The translations under genes were made by a program, and so were the position numbers. Positions 31,259-40,600 of a DNA stretch of 64,000 nt are shown piece by piece; position 1 is the stretch's first letter; each line of letters opens with the position of its first letter. Below the pieces are notes generated by a model that saw nothing but the letters and a program-made list of their open reading frames with translations, searched no databases and was not told the DNA's origin. Source of the stretch: Lucinisca nassula (lineage: Eukaryota > Mollusca > Bivalvia > Lucinida > Lucinidae); NCBI GenBank assembly GCA_963580285.1, contig OY757017.1, positions 112,129,245-112,193,244 on the forward strand, given 5' to 3'.

Positions 31259-32340
31259 TCCCTCTCTAAAAAGGACGGCTTGGGTGAATTTCCCTGAAGG
31301 TTCCCACTACATGTCTGCGAGAGCAGCAATGGCGCTGGCAAGACTGCACGTACGAGCGGCAAAGGATCCGGCGAGACTGCGCGTACAAGCAACAGAGGCT
31401 CTGACGAGTCTTCGCGTACAAGCAGCATAGGTTCTGGCGAGACTGCATATCAGCAGCAAAGGCGATGGCGATACGCGTATGAGTAGCAAAGGCGCTAGCG
31501 AGGCTTGGCGTAGTGGCAACAAAGGCTCTGGCGAGACCGTGCGTAGGTGTAGCAAAGGCTGTAGCGAGACTATGCGTAGGAGTACCAAAGGCTCTATATG
31601 AGCAACAAAGGCTCTTGCGAAACTGCGCATACGAGTGGCAAAAGCTTTTGCGACATTGCGCACATGAGCAGCTAAGACTGACGAGACTGCGCGTATTACC
31701 AGCAAAGGCTCTCCCGAGACGGTGTATGAGCAGCGAAGGCTCTTGCAAGACTGCGCGTACAAGCGGCCAAGTATCCGCACAGACTGCGCGTATGAGCAAC
31801 AGAGGCTCTGCATCTAAGGCTCTTGCGAGACAGTGCGTATGAGCAGCAAAGGGCGTAGGACCAGCAAAGGCTCTTGCGAGACTGCGCATATGAACAGTAA
31901 ATGCTCTGGCGAGACTGTGTGTATGGACAGCAACGGCTCTGGCGATACTGCGCGTATGAATAGCAAAGGCTGTGGCGAGATTGCGCGTATGAGCAGATAA
32001 GGCTCTGTTGAGACTGCGTGTATGAGTAGCAAAGGCTCTGTGGAGACTGTATATGAGCAACAAAGGCTCTGGTGAGACTGCGCGTAAGAGCAGCTATGGC
32101 TCCGGCGAGACTGTGTATGAGCAGCTAAGACCCTGGCGAGACTGCGCGCATGAGCAGCAAAAGCTCTGGTGAGACTGCGCGTATGAGCAGCGAAGGCGCT
32201 GGCGAGACTGTGTATGAGCAGAAAAGGCTCTGACGAGACAGTGTATGAGCAGCAAAGGCTCTGGCGAGACTGCTTGTATGTGCAGGCCCGCCTGAACTTT
32301 TACTGCTCGCCTTTACGAAAAGTACCCTTTACTTGTGAGC
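31259..32340. repeat. 33-bp minisatellite inside a family P element
   Basis: Roughly 28-30 units of about 33-36 bases with consensus GCAAAGGCTCTGGCGAGACT plus GCGCGTATGAGCA. They give long repetitive open frames on both strands (265 codons on the minus strand from 32063), which are by-products of a period divisible by three. The unit equals the hairpin-arm sequence of family P (AGCGAAGGTTCTGGCGAGAC at 32526). The array's flanks also match family P: CTGAAGGTTCC on the left, and on the right TGCAGGCCCGCCTGAAC ... CTGCTCGCC ... AAGTACC. Confidence 0.8.
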
Positions 32341-32383
32341 TGGCACGGTTATAATAAAGCACTAACGCTCCTAATGAATTAAA

Positions 32384-32621
32384 TGAGCCCCGCCAAGCGA
32401 ATTTGGGTCTTCGAGCATTCCGTCATGACACGTTTTAACTGCGCATGCCCAGCCATTCAGAGGGGCCAGGGATATGGCTGTCTGTCTGAAGGTTCCTCTT
32501 GATTCACTGCTTGTATGAGCGAGCAGCGAAGGTTCTGGCGAGACTGCGCGGATGCGCAGGCTCGCCTGAACCTTCGCTGCTCGCATAAGCGATAAGTACC
32601 AAAATCGCTTGACGCGGCCCA
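32384..32621. mobile_element. Family P MITE, copy 1
   Basis: 238 bp with terminal inverted repeats TGAGCCCCGCCAAGCGA and TCGCTTGACGCGGCCCA (inverted). A long inner hairpin pairs GCGAGCAGCGAAGGTTCTGG with GCCTGAACCTTCGCTGCTCG. It is about 95 percent identical by eye to 63294-63531. Open frames across it are incidental. Confidence 0.85.
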
Positions 32622-33115
32622 AATAGTGTTAAGATGTGGCACATTTCTTTTCCACCTTGAGGAATGTTTGCAGCTGCGCGATTGATATATAGCTTGTTAA
32701 ATGAAATATTCAGGATAATTACCAGTAGTTTTAGGACTATACAGCAAATATTAGCAAATCCCTTGTCAAATAAGGTTTATAATTCTGTAGAAACCCTTCG
32801 TGATAATGCGCAATATTTCAAATACTGAAGTCTTTGTTATTCCCTTATGCATGCCAATATTCTTAAATAATACTTCTTCAATGAACTACATGGAGCACAG
32901 GACGTCTATTGCAATCTTATTCAAGATTTCTTATACACATACTGTATTAAGGTTTCATTCTTGGAATGTTTTTTTTTCCACCTGCATTGCGCATTTTGAA
33001 TTTTCTCCCCATAAATTAACACCCACGCACACATACAAAGGATTTTTTTTTTTTCAGAAAAAAAAAAAATAACAAAAAAAACAACAAAAAAAACGGAGCA
33101 TTTTGACAATCGCAA
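32622..33115. other. Unassigned sequence with homopolymer runs
   Basis: No gene. T and A runs at 33042-33090. Confidence 0.35.
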
Positions 33116-33200
33116 AGCTGAAAAATCTTGATATTTTTCTTATTTCTGCTCAATATATTGATTGTGGGTACACGTTAGAGCCGCCTCATCGAGGTATGAT
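33116..33200. mobile_element. Family H fragment
   Basis: CTGAAAAATCTTGATATTTTTC, TTATTTCTGCTCAATATATTG, GATTGTGGGTACACGTTAGA and GCCTCATCGAGG: left arm and centre of the palindrome, truncated before the second arm. Confidence 0.6.
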
Positions 33201-33279
33201 CTTCAGGTGGTCCCCTTTCAAAGTTGTTCAAATGGTTCCGGTACGTTGCACATCTAGGTCACAGGAGCCAGAAACAGCT

Positions 33280-34025
33280 TTTTTCAAATATTCTCTGAAA
33301 CCACAAGGCCCAGGTCGTTGCTATTTGGTATGAAGCTTCATCTAGTGGACATCTACCAAGATTGTTCAACCTCGATAGCGCAGTGGTTAACGCGTTCGAA
33401 TTATGATCGAGAGGTTGTGCGTTCGAATTCGGCCACCGGTATCGAGGTGTTTCCTTGAGCAAGACACGTAATGACACTGCCCCATTCCACCCAGGTGTAA
33501 ATCGGTAGCAGGTGTGTAAAAGCCACTGTCGCTCTTTCTCGTGCGCGTAACAAACACCCGAAATGGTGTTCGAGAGCGATTCAATAAACTTGAAGTAAGG
33601 CCCAGGTCTTTGATATTTGGTTGAGAGCTTCTGGTGGACCTCTACCAAGATTTTGCAATAATAGCCCTGAGGCCAAAACCGTCCCCTCATCGTGGCAATC
33701 TGATTTTAAGTAAACTTATATATGGAAAAACATAAAAAAAATTCTTGGATGAAACCCGAAGGCCCAGGTCTTTTATATTTGGTATGAAGCTTCATCTAGT
33801 GAACCTCTACCGAGAGCGTGCAAATTATAGCCCTGGGCCAAAAAAGGTCCCCGCCCCGGGGCCCATCGGTTTAACAAAGACTTATATAGGGAAAACATTT
33901 AAAAATCTTCTTGGCTTTAACCAGAAAGCCCAGGTCTTTGATACTTGGTATGAAGTTTCATCTGGTGGACCTCTACTATGATTGTTCATATTATAGCCCT
34001 GTGGCCAAAACTCGCCCTGCCCCGG
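33280..34025. repeat. Bivalve-type tandem array (AGGCCCAGGTCTTTGATA)
   Basis: Units of about 160 bases recur at about 33306, 33597, 33761 and 33926. Each has GGCCCAGGTC, TTTGGTATGAAGCTTCATCT, GGACCTCTACCAAGAT, ATAGCCCTG and, in later units, CCCGCCCCGGGGCCCA. A tRNA-derived SINE at 33370-33597 interrupts it. Confidence 0.7.
33370..33597 (+). mobile_element. tRNA-derived SINE (Ile/Met-like head)
   Basis: CCTCGATAGCGCAGTGGTTA is a canonical A box with the 5' acceptor strand. GTGCGTTCGAATTC is a B box. ATCGAGG at 33441-33447 can pair with CCTCGAT at 33370-33376, and an anticodon stem TTCGA/TCGAG closes a 7-base loop. Extra bases between T arm and acceptor stem make a real tRNA unlikely. The unique SINE body runs to AATAAACTTGAAG at 33597. 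Confidence 0.75.
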
Positions 34026-34548
34026 GGCCCACTGTTTGTTTTGTCTGTTATTAAGGTAGTTCGATACAGTAGCGACAAGATGATACCATTATAAAGAAAG
34101 AAAGAAAATGCAGCAGCTCAGTAATTATAAAACAAAACTAACATTAACAACAAATTGGGTAAGAATATATGTTTGGGAAGTAGTTCGCACATGGTTAAAC
34201 GTGCCATAAAGCAATATTTCTTCTGCTTAGGATTCCTTCCATTGAAATTCTGGTTTTAGAGAGTTTTGACATTGTATCGACAAATGTCGGTATAGAGGTC
34301 TACGGTTGACTGTATACATGTATGTACGGTCAATACAAAGCCAACTAACTTGTAAAGTCCGTCTTGACACACATTTTGGACTATTACGGTTTAATCCACG
34401 TAAGGTACTTAAGGTGACCAAATAAGTCTTTTGGGAATGACAGGGTGTAATTATTGTCTCGATTCCGAGAGTTTGAGAGGGATATAAACTCCTCCGCTTT
34501 TATCGTTTTCGGTGCATTAGTATGATTAGATAAGTTAATGCACTGATG
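34026..34548. other. Unassigned sequence
   Basis: No gene. Includes an AAAGAAAGAAAGAAA run near 34094. Confidence 0.3.
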
Positions 34549-34776
34549 TTAACCCATTCAGTACCGGAAACCCCAAAAGGGGTACCCTGGCAAACAGTGC
34601 ACCCCAGATCAGACTCCGCACAACGCGGCGTCTGATCAGGGCCTTCACTGTTTGCTAAAAGTTAAGCCATTTTCCAAATAGATGTTGAAGAAAACACAAC
34701 CTGACACCCCTAAATTTTAAAATGGACTCCTGCTATATATAAGGAGGAAGATTCCATTTGGTACAAAAAGGGTTAA
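34549..34776. mobile_element. TTAA-flanked MITE, family G, copy 2
   Basis: TTAA at 34549-34552 and 34773-34776. Ends are CCCATTCAGTACC and GGTACAAAAAGGG. The central hairpin is AGATCAGACTCCGCACAACG / GCGGCGTCTGATC. The rightmost 90 bases are very close to copies at 12640 and 36675. Confidence 0.85.
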
Positions 34777-34811
34777 ATGCTTCTACCGACAAAAGGAAAC
34801 TGCAAGTTTTA

Positions 34812-34965
34812 TTTGTTTGTGTTGACGTTTAACGTCACCGTCAAAAGTATTTAGGTCATTTCGGAGACGTTGATTCCAATTTTGGGAGACTCTTACCCAA
34901 CACTGAAAAGAAATGACATCTCAAGTCCTACCACAGAAATAAACCACTAGGATTAAATCGATTTT
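34812..34965 (+). mobile_element. SINE-like element A, diverged 5' half
   Basis: TTTAACGTCACCGTCAAAAG, TTTCGGAGACGTTGATTCCA, GAAATGACATCTCAAG; truncated after AACCACTAGG. Confidence 0.6.
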
Positions 34966-35137
34966 ATGCAGCTGCAATAGCTAGTTTGTATGATTTGAGG
35001 TTTAACGTGCCCTTCAACACTGTATAGGTCATTTTGGAGACGTTGCTTCCAATTGTGTGGGACTTTAACCCGAGACGGAGAGGATCCTCTCAAGCCGTGT
35101 CGCCCAATGAAACCAACAAGGTTTATAATTAGGGTCT

Positions 35138-35255
35138 AGTTTCCATTACGGTCTAGTTATTTCATGCTGGTGTTTCTGTCCCTTTGGTGTCTCTGATAGG
35201 AGCTGTGGGTTAATTGTATCTATTCCTGATCATTGCCGTCACTTCGATTTTTTAT
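35138..35255 (+). mobile_element. YLDD-element 3' tail, short
   Basis: Only the last 118 bases of the tail: GGGTCTAGTTTCCATTACGG, TTTGGTGTCTCTGATAGGAG, GATCATTGCCGTCACTTCG. Confidence 0.7.
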
Positions 35256-35299
35256 AAGCATGGACGATTCAACCCCCACCGCTTTGCCTTGGCAGGCTT

Positions 35300-35540
35300 A
35301 GGAGATGTTGCACTGATGAGTTAGGAGTTTTTGTTATGGTTTGTCTTTGAGTGTGTGTATCGCTTATATTATTTTGTTTTGGACAGCCAATCGTCCATTT
35401 TGTGGGAATGTAGCTGTCATTTTGGCTTTCCGCTTTGGAGTCTGGTTGTTTCATGTTTGTGTTTCTTTCCCTTGTGTGTCTCTGACAGGAGCTGTGTGTT
35501 AATTGTATCGATTCCGGATCATTGCCTGCACATATATTTT
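35300..35540 (+). mobile_element. YLDD-element 3' tail, internally deleted
   Basis: GGAGATGTTGCACTGATGAG is joined directly to TTTTTGTTATGGTTTGTCTT, then runs to the 3' end GATCATTGCCTGCAC. It shares the start point and the style of internal deletion with the tail inside the LINE (2796-2942). Confidence 0.7.
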
Positions 35541-35659
35541 AGATCCTCTTAGCGGTTTACCAAGTACTCATGTGCGGTCGGTTTTAGCTCGGCGTGGAAG
35601 CAACATGCATCCCATCTATTTTTTCAAGACCCGGTTGGCGGGGGCCGCATAAACCTTAA

Positions 35660-36015
35660 ACCATCATTAGCGGAAAGCCAAAAGTACAGTCACTTTCACA
35701 CAAAATGGTCAATGGACTATCTAAAACAAAAAGATATAAGCGATTTACACACTTAAAGACAAACCATAACAAAAATAAACCGCGACAGAGGCGGTCAGTG
35801 AAAAGAATTTCCCCGGGAGACTTAAATCTATTTTACGCGGCTGTAATGTTCAGTGCGCATGAAGGCGTCTCTGGTGGGTTGATTGTGTCGATTCTTGATC
35901 ATAACGGCGAGAACACGACAGCAAGAAATAACTGAAATGTTGGAGCAAAAGAAAACCAACAGTTAGACTCCGATAGGCCCGACCAGAGACCAACCAACAT
36001 TACATAAAATTAAAT
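35660..36015 (-). mobile_element. YLDD-element 3' tail, minus strand
   Basis: Reverse-strand tail: AGCGGAAAGCCAAAAG, AAACAAAAAGATATAAGCG, GAACACGACAGCAAGAAATA, GGAGCAAAAGAAAACCAACA, GACTCCGATAGGCCCGACC. A segment near 35880 (TTGATTGTGTCGATTCTTGA) is in the opposite orientation, so it is rearranged inside. Confidence 0.7.
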
Positions 36016-36026
36016 TTTAATTCTAA

Positions 36027-36266
36027 GTAAAATAAAAGTAAAGGTGATGCATTTAAACCACACCTCCCATCAGAGACACCAAAGGGGAAGACACACAAAC
36101 ATGAAATAACCAGACACAAATGGAAAAATCCATAGCGGAAAGCCAAAAGGACAGTCAGTTACTTTTCCCACAAAATGGCTAATTGGCTATCCAAAACAAA
36201 AATATATAAGCGATACACACTTTCAAAGTCGAACTATAACAAAACGCAAACCGTGACAGAAGCGGT
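36027..36266 (-). mobile_element. YLDD-element 3' end, minus strand
   Basis: Reads AAAAGTAAAGGTGATGCATT, CCATCAGAGACACCAAAGG, GGCTAATTGGCTATCCAAAA to TGACAGAAGCGGTTAC, then joins an inverted RT fragment at 36268. Confidence 0.7.
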
Positions 36267-36267
36267 T

Positions 36268-36445
36268 ACTGTTTGACCGCTGCACTACGTTAATACTCTT
36301 AGAAAAGAACTTGGAAGTACAAAGACCTATGTTCAGATTCCTGAAGAAGAAACTACACTCGTCTTGATCACCATAACTCAAATGGAGTAAAGAGTAGAAA
36401 AATCGTATATTGACAAACCAGATCGACGAAACCCCTTGCTTACAG
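36268..36445. pseudogene. YLDD RT fragments in opposite orientations
   Basis: 36270-36370 on the plus strand encodes L-R-K-E-L-G-S-T-K-T-Y and I-P-E-E-E-T-T, the N-terminal part of the YLDD RT ORF. 36385-36420 on the minus strand encodes a decayed I-R-F-F-Y-S-L-L-H, matching the motif-A block D-F-S-T-L-Y-T-T-L-P. Two RT parts thus face opposite ways within 180 bases. Confidence 0.6.
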
Positions 36446-36535
36446 TTCATTCTAAATTTCACTTGATTTTATAGACCAAAATGAGTTAATGCCAGCATTT
36501 TCGTAAGCTTTTCAAAGTATCCAGAAACATGATTT

Positions 36536-36766
36536 TTAACTCATTTCAGACTGGAAACCAATAAACGGGTACAATGGCAAACAGTGCAGGCCTAGATCAG
36601 ACGCCGCAGAACACGGCGTCTGCTCAGGGCCTACACTGTTTGCAAAATATTCAGCGAATTTCCAAGTAGATTTTGAAGAAAACACAACCTGACACCCAAA
36701 AATTTGGAAATGGACTCCTGTAATATATATAAGTAGGAAGATTCCATTTGGTACAAAAAGGGTTAA
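36536..36766. mobile_element. TTAA-flanked MITE, family G, copy 3, inside YLDD RT
   Basis: TTAA at 36536-36539 and 36763-36766. The hairpin pairs GGCCTAGATCAGACGCCGC with GCGTCTGCTCAGGGCC. The RT fragment on the minus strand ends L-T-S-C-L-E-A-I exactly at its right boundary. Confidence 0.8.
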
Positions 36767-36841
36767 TAGCTTCTAAACATGATGTAAGTACTTTAAAAAG
36801 TTCGGTTGTCATGCACGAACTAGAATTGACTATAAAACGAA
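36767..36841 (-). pseudogene. YLDD RT fragment (R-F-I-x-N-S-S-S-C block)
   Basis: Minus-strand codons R-F-I-V-N-S-S-S-C-M-T-T-E-L-F, then V-L-T-S-C-L-E-A-I. This is the RT block that follows the K-L-H-x-x-P-Y-K motif found at 37222-37310. The two belong to one gene separated by the tail insertion 36842-37228. Confidence 0.7.
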
Positions 36842-37228
36842 CGAGATGTTCCACTGATGAGTTAGGAAGCTTTCATGCGGACTGAACAAATTATTGGTCT
36901 AAATCGTAAGAGCGAGGATTGTGGCCACGTAAAATCGATTTAAGCCCCCACAGTGGTATTCGTTTCACTGATCGTTCCAAGGCGGTTCTTCCGTCGCGCT
37001 TTATTTTTGTTATGCTTTGTCTTTGAGTGTTTGTATCGCTTATATTATTTTGTTTTGGATAGCCAATTGGCAATTTTGTGGGAAAGTAACTGTCCTTTTG
37101 GCTTTCTGCTATTGATGTTTCCATTAGGATCTGTTGTTTCATGTTTGTGTTTCTTTCCCTTTGGTGTCTCTGATGGAAACTGTGGGTTAATTATATCGAT
37201 TCCTGATCATTGACTTCACTTCTATTTA
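36842..37228 (+). mobile_element. YLDD-element 3' tail inserted in a YLDD RT gene
   Basis: Plus-strand tail from GAGATGTTCCACTGATGAG to GACTTCACTTCTATTTATA. It interrupts the minus-strand RT between the codons Y-K (37222) and R-F-I (36840), which are adjacent in intact copies of this family. Confidence 0.75.
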
Positions 37229-37325
37229 TATAGATTTATGTGAAGCTTCGGAAACCAGTATAATGCGGGAAATTTTTCTTGGCCCTCCGTTATACTTACA
37301 TGGAAACTTTGTATGCGTTGAATAT
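37222..37325 (-). pseudogene. YLDD RT fragment (L-Y-W-F-P-K-L-H block)
   Basis: Minus-strand E-G-Q-E-K-F-P-A-L-Y-W-F-P-K-L-H, the fingers-region block of the RT. It continues at 36841 after the inserted tail. Confidence 0.7.
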
Positions 37326-37334
37326 GCACGGTTT

Positions 37335-37505
37335 CCAGGAATTCCGCAATAGGTATGTTTTGGTTCCAGCTGTCAAGGCTGCCAACAGTGTAATTGTTGT
37401 TTGACGGCTGCACTTTGTTAACACCCTTAGACAAGAACTTGGTAATACAAAGACCTACGTTCAGGTTCCTGAAGATGAAACTACTATCGTCAAAGAACAG
37501 ATAGG
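37335..37505 (+). pseudogene. YLDD RT N-terminal fragment, plus strand
   Basis: Plus-strand R-Y-V-L-V-P-A-V-K-A-A-N-S-V-I-V-V, a stop, then H-F-V-N-T-L-R-Q-E-L-G-N-T-K-T-Y-V-Q-V-P-E. It is in opposite orientation to the adjacent 37222-37325 fragment, giving a head-to-head inversion of neighbouring parts of one ORF. Confidence 0.7.
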
Positions 37506-37854
37506 AGATATTCGTATGTTACTTGGCGGTTGAAAAAGCGCTTCATGAGTAACAACCACATGTGTATGAGCCATTGTATTTTAACCATTTACACTGACAG
37601 CATAACCGTGTGATCCCCAAAGCTCAAACACCCCTTTTAGATAATTTGATGATACTTACCCGGTGGTGGCAGTGTGTCATGTGGAAGAGCCACAACTTTC
37701 AGTGCCACAGTATTTGACTTACCTTTCATGATAGTATAACAGTGTGATCTCCGTTTGAGCTATATTGATAGAGCTTGGAACATTTGTCCCGAGGTAAAGG
37801 AGGCTTGTCCAGTCCTTAACGTTGTTTCAGATCTGTAATAGTTTGGAAAGTTGA
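37506..37854. other. Unassigned sequence
   Basis: Similar phrases (AGTGTGATC..., ACTTACC) recur, such as AACCGTGTGATCCCC at 37604 and AACAGTGTGATCTCCG at 37739, hinting at a decayed duplication. No gene. Confidence 0.3.
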
Positions 37855-38095
37855 TGTTCTCGGAGATGTAGAACGGATGAGGTAGGAAGCCTTCATGCGC
37901 ACTGAACAAATTATTTGTCTTAGCCACGACAGAAGTAAGGGCGAGGACTGTGGCAACGTAAAATCGAGCCTTTCGCTAATGATGTTTTCATTAGGTTCTA
38001 GTTATTTCATGTTCGTGTTTCTTTCCCTTTGTTTTCTCTGACTGGAGGTGTTGGTTAATTGTATCGATTCCTGGTCATTGCCTTCTATTTTGTCA
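37855..38095 (+). mobile_element. YLDD-element 3' tail, internally deleted
   Basis: TGTTCTCGGAGATGTAGAAC, GAAGCCTTCATGCGCACTGA, then a jump to GATGTTTTCATTAGGTTCTA and the end GGTCATTGCCTTCTATTTTG. Confidence 0.7.
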
Positions 38096-38334
38096 CATAC
38101 AAGAATTCTAGCTACATGGTAGTTTCAGTTGTTACATCCGACAATATAATCTTTTGATTTAGACTGTTTGAGATATATTGATTGAAATTGCTATAATTGT
38201 ACAATGATGATCACACAAATGACCTTGACCTCATTTTAAGGTCATATATTATTTTCGGCCACATGTTTGGAGTGCGCGGGGTGGTAGCAAAGTATCCTAC
38301 AAACACCTCTAGTTATACTCTATATTATATATAT
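38096..38334. other. Unassigned sequence
   Basis: No gene; an ATATATATAT-rich stretch lies just before the RT fragment. Confidence 0.3.
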
Positions 38335-39345
38335 AGCTCCACTTCTAGATATTTAGATGATTTATTAAATATTGATAATACCTATTTCGATGATTTGATC
38401 AGTCATATTTAATCCCCCCCCCCAACCCCCCAGAACTTCAGTGCAATAAAGCAAATTCTTCTGATACCAAGGCCCCGTTTTTGGATTTACATCTATCTAT
38501 TGTAGATTGGCTTGTTTCGTGCAAAATTTATGATAAACGCGATGACTTTGATTTTGAGATTGTAAATTTTCCTTTTTTGGATGGTGATGTTCCTCGTGCG
38601 CCATCCTATGGCGTTTATATTACGCAATTAATTCGATTTGCTAGAGTGTGTAGTCATGTAACTGACTTCAACACTCGTAATAAATTATTAACGGCTAAAC
38701 TTCTTAATCAGGAATATCGGTACCATAAACTACGCAAAGCCTTTTCAAAATCTTATAGACGCCATTCTGATTTAATTTCAAAATTCAATATTGGACTTAG
38801 TGAAATCTTTCCACTGACCGTTCCAAGGCGTTTTTCTGTGGCGGTTTATTTATGTTGTTGTTTGTTACTTACTGTGTTTATCACTTGTGTCTTTTTATTT
38901 TGGATGGCCATATGGCCATTTTGTGGGAACGTAACTGTCCTTATGGCCTTCCTTTGTTTAGGTGTCCATTATGGTCTGGTCGCTTAATGTTTGTGTTTCT
39001 TTCCCTTTGGTGTCTTTGATGGGTGGAGTAAGTTAATTGTATCGATTCCTGATCTTTGTTTTACTTCTACTTTTTAAATCTCTTCTGCAACAAGGTCTAT
39101 CAGAACCCGAATTTTATGGTGATTTAGTATATAAATTCAGAAAAATATATAACCGTAATGACTTCAGCACCCAATTTCGTAAAATCATTCTTCGATATAA
39201 AAAGATGGGGTAAAACATGGATGTTATACGACAGACTGCATGCATGGTAGTTAACCCAATCACGGTTGGCAAGTTTGCTTTCCTCTTTAATTGCACGCCG
39301 GTGGGTCAGGCCTCAGCTTCTATGACGGTTCCAACGTAAATGCTT
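38335..39345 (+). pseudogene. YLDD reverse transcriptase, plus strand, interrupted
   Basis: Begins with S-T-S-R-Y-L-D-D-L-L-N-I-D-N, so the catalytic Y-L-D-D box is present at 38350-38361. A stop and an expanded C tract lie at 38408-38430, then A-P-F-L-D-L-H-L-S-I, K-I-Y-D-K-R-D-D-F-D-F, V-P-R-A-P-S-Y-G-V-Y-I and the K-L-R-K-A-F-S-K block. At N-I-G-L (38799) a plus-strand YLDD tail (38800-39072) is inserted, after which K-S-L-L-Q-Q-G-L-S-E-P resumes. It runs to T-P-V-G-Q-A-S-A-S near 39320 and a stop. The 3' UTR follows to 39596. Confidence 0.8.
38800..39072 (+). mobile_element. YLDD-element 3' tail inside a YLDD RT gene
   Basis: Starts GTGAAATCTTTCCACTGACC and ends GATCTTTGTTTTACTTCTAC, in the same orientation as the host gene. 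Joining 38799 to about 39077 restores the RT frame. Confidence 0.75.
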
Positions 39346-39596
39346 ATTGAGAATTAGAGAGATCTAATTCAAGGTAATGTTGGTTGGTGCCTGATGTTCC
39401 GTCTCTGGTCGGACCCTTCGGAGTCTAACTGTTGGTTTTCTTTTGCTCCAGCATTTCAGCGGTTTCTTGCTGTCGAGTCCTCACCGTTGTTTCACCTCTG
39501 TGGCTCTTTGGTTATTTGTGTTCACGGAGATGTTGCACTGATGAGTTAGGAGGCTTTCATGCGGACTGAACAATATATATTTGTCTAAATCGCGAT
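39346..39596 (+). mobile_element. 3' UTR of the YLDD element at 38335
   Basis: TGTTGGTTGGTGCCTGATG, GGTTTTCTTTTGCTCCAGC, TTCACGGAGATGTTGCACTG. Ends abruptly at AAATCGCGAT, where a SINE A 3' fragment begins. Confidence 0.75.
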
Positions 39597-39732
39597 AAGC
39601 ATGGACGGTCCGCCTCGCACCGCGGTTCCTGGACAGGCTTAGATTCTCTTGCGGTGTGCGGGCCGGATTCAGCTCTGCGTGGAAGCATCATGCAGCCCAT
39701 CTATTTCTTCAAGCCCCTATGGGCGGGGGCCA
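39597..39732 (+). mobile_element. SINE-like element A, 3' half
   Basis: AAGCATGGACGGTCCGCC to CCCCTATGGGCGGGGGCC with a small deletion near 39652. 5'-truncated. Confidence 0.7.
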
Positions 39733-40370
39733 TGGTCCAGGTGTCGGGGTTATGTACAAACTGACAAACTGTGATTTATTACTCATCAAATCACAGACTA
39801 AAGCTATCCTATTTCGATTCTAACACGCTGAAAATCGGCAATAATGTTCTTGTTTCCATCAAAATCGCACAACTTTTCGCCATTGTAGGAAGAAGGAATT
39901 CCGCAAAGATTATTGAATGTAACACATGCATTTATCATATGCAGTGGATAACGTCGTGTAATAAAAATCGTATGACCACACGTGTAATAGCACTTTGGCG
40001 GGATTAAGCAACGTCATGACGACGTCCCTGTCAACAATGCATTTTTTTGTGGAAAAATTGTCAAATTCAAAGGCGATAAAATCCAATTTAAAGTGGTCAT
40101 GTGATAAACAGAATCTTACACTCCTGGTAATTTCATATTACATTTATGAAACTCGCCGAAGGCTCGTTTCATAAATTTCATATGAAATGACCACTCGTGT
40201 AAGTTCCTATATTTATCTCCTTTTGTAACGTTACATCGTCTTAACGATGAATCTACGAGTGACGTCATATATTTGCATTTTTAAATGACGTCACTCGTCA
40301 CGCTCTTCCGCACCGTGATTTTTTGCATAATAAAACACAGTTCCTGCCCATTGCCTATATAGGTGAGCTG
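39733..40370. other. Unassigned sequence with a short hairpin element
   Basis: At 40118-40206 an inverted repeat pairs CTTACACTCCTGG...TTTATGAAACTCGCC with GGCTCGTTTCATAAA...CTCGTGTAAG, possibly a small MITE. No gene in the rest. Confidence 0.4.
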
Positions 40371-40600
40371 TGTTAGAATACTGGTTTTAGTTGGACAAGG
40401 CCTGCTCTCCTTGCAACAGGTTTGCGTAGAGGGGGGTGTTGTTCTACTTTTGGTGTCTTCTATTTCATTCCTTTTCTTCTTTTTCCCCTATCCATCCCTC
40501 TCATCTCCCCTTTTATCTTTTTTCTCCCTTTCTCAGAGAGACAACAAACAATGACCCACAAGGATTGACATGTCGTTAAACCCCCACACAGTAAAAAGCA
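40371..40600 (+). repeat. Dispersed repeat J, plus-strand copy
   Basis: GGCCTGCTCTCCTTGCAACA, GTAGAGGGG, a C/T-rich block, TCTCAGAGAGACAACAAACA and ATGTCGTTAAACCCC. Same block order as 30330-30560. Confidence 0.65.

Larger units (their letters stand above)
34984..35652 (+). mobile_element. SINE-like element A split by two YLDD tails
   Basis: SINE segments at 34984-35137, 35256-35299 and 35541-35652 join head, middle (AGCATGGACGATTC) and 3' hairpin end (CCCGGTTGGCGGGGGC) of one SINE. The gaps hold two plus-strand YLDD tails (35138-35255 and 35300-35540). Both end in the family's usual TCATTGCC...ATTTT terminus, so two independent insertions hit one SINE. Confidence 0.7.

Noticed and set aside
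31266..32063. 265-codon repetitive open frame as a host repeat protein
   Set aside because: It lies wholly in the 33-bp minisatellite; a period divisible by three keeps frames open on both strands, and the unit is derived from a non-coding MITE arm.
33370..33447. Functional tRNA gene
   Set aside because: A and B boxes and a 7-bp acceptor pairing are present, but extra bases follow the T arm and the sequence continues into a SINE body.
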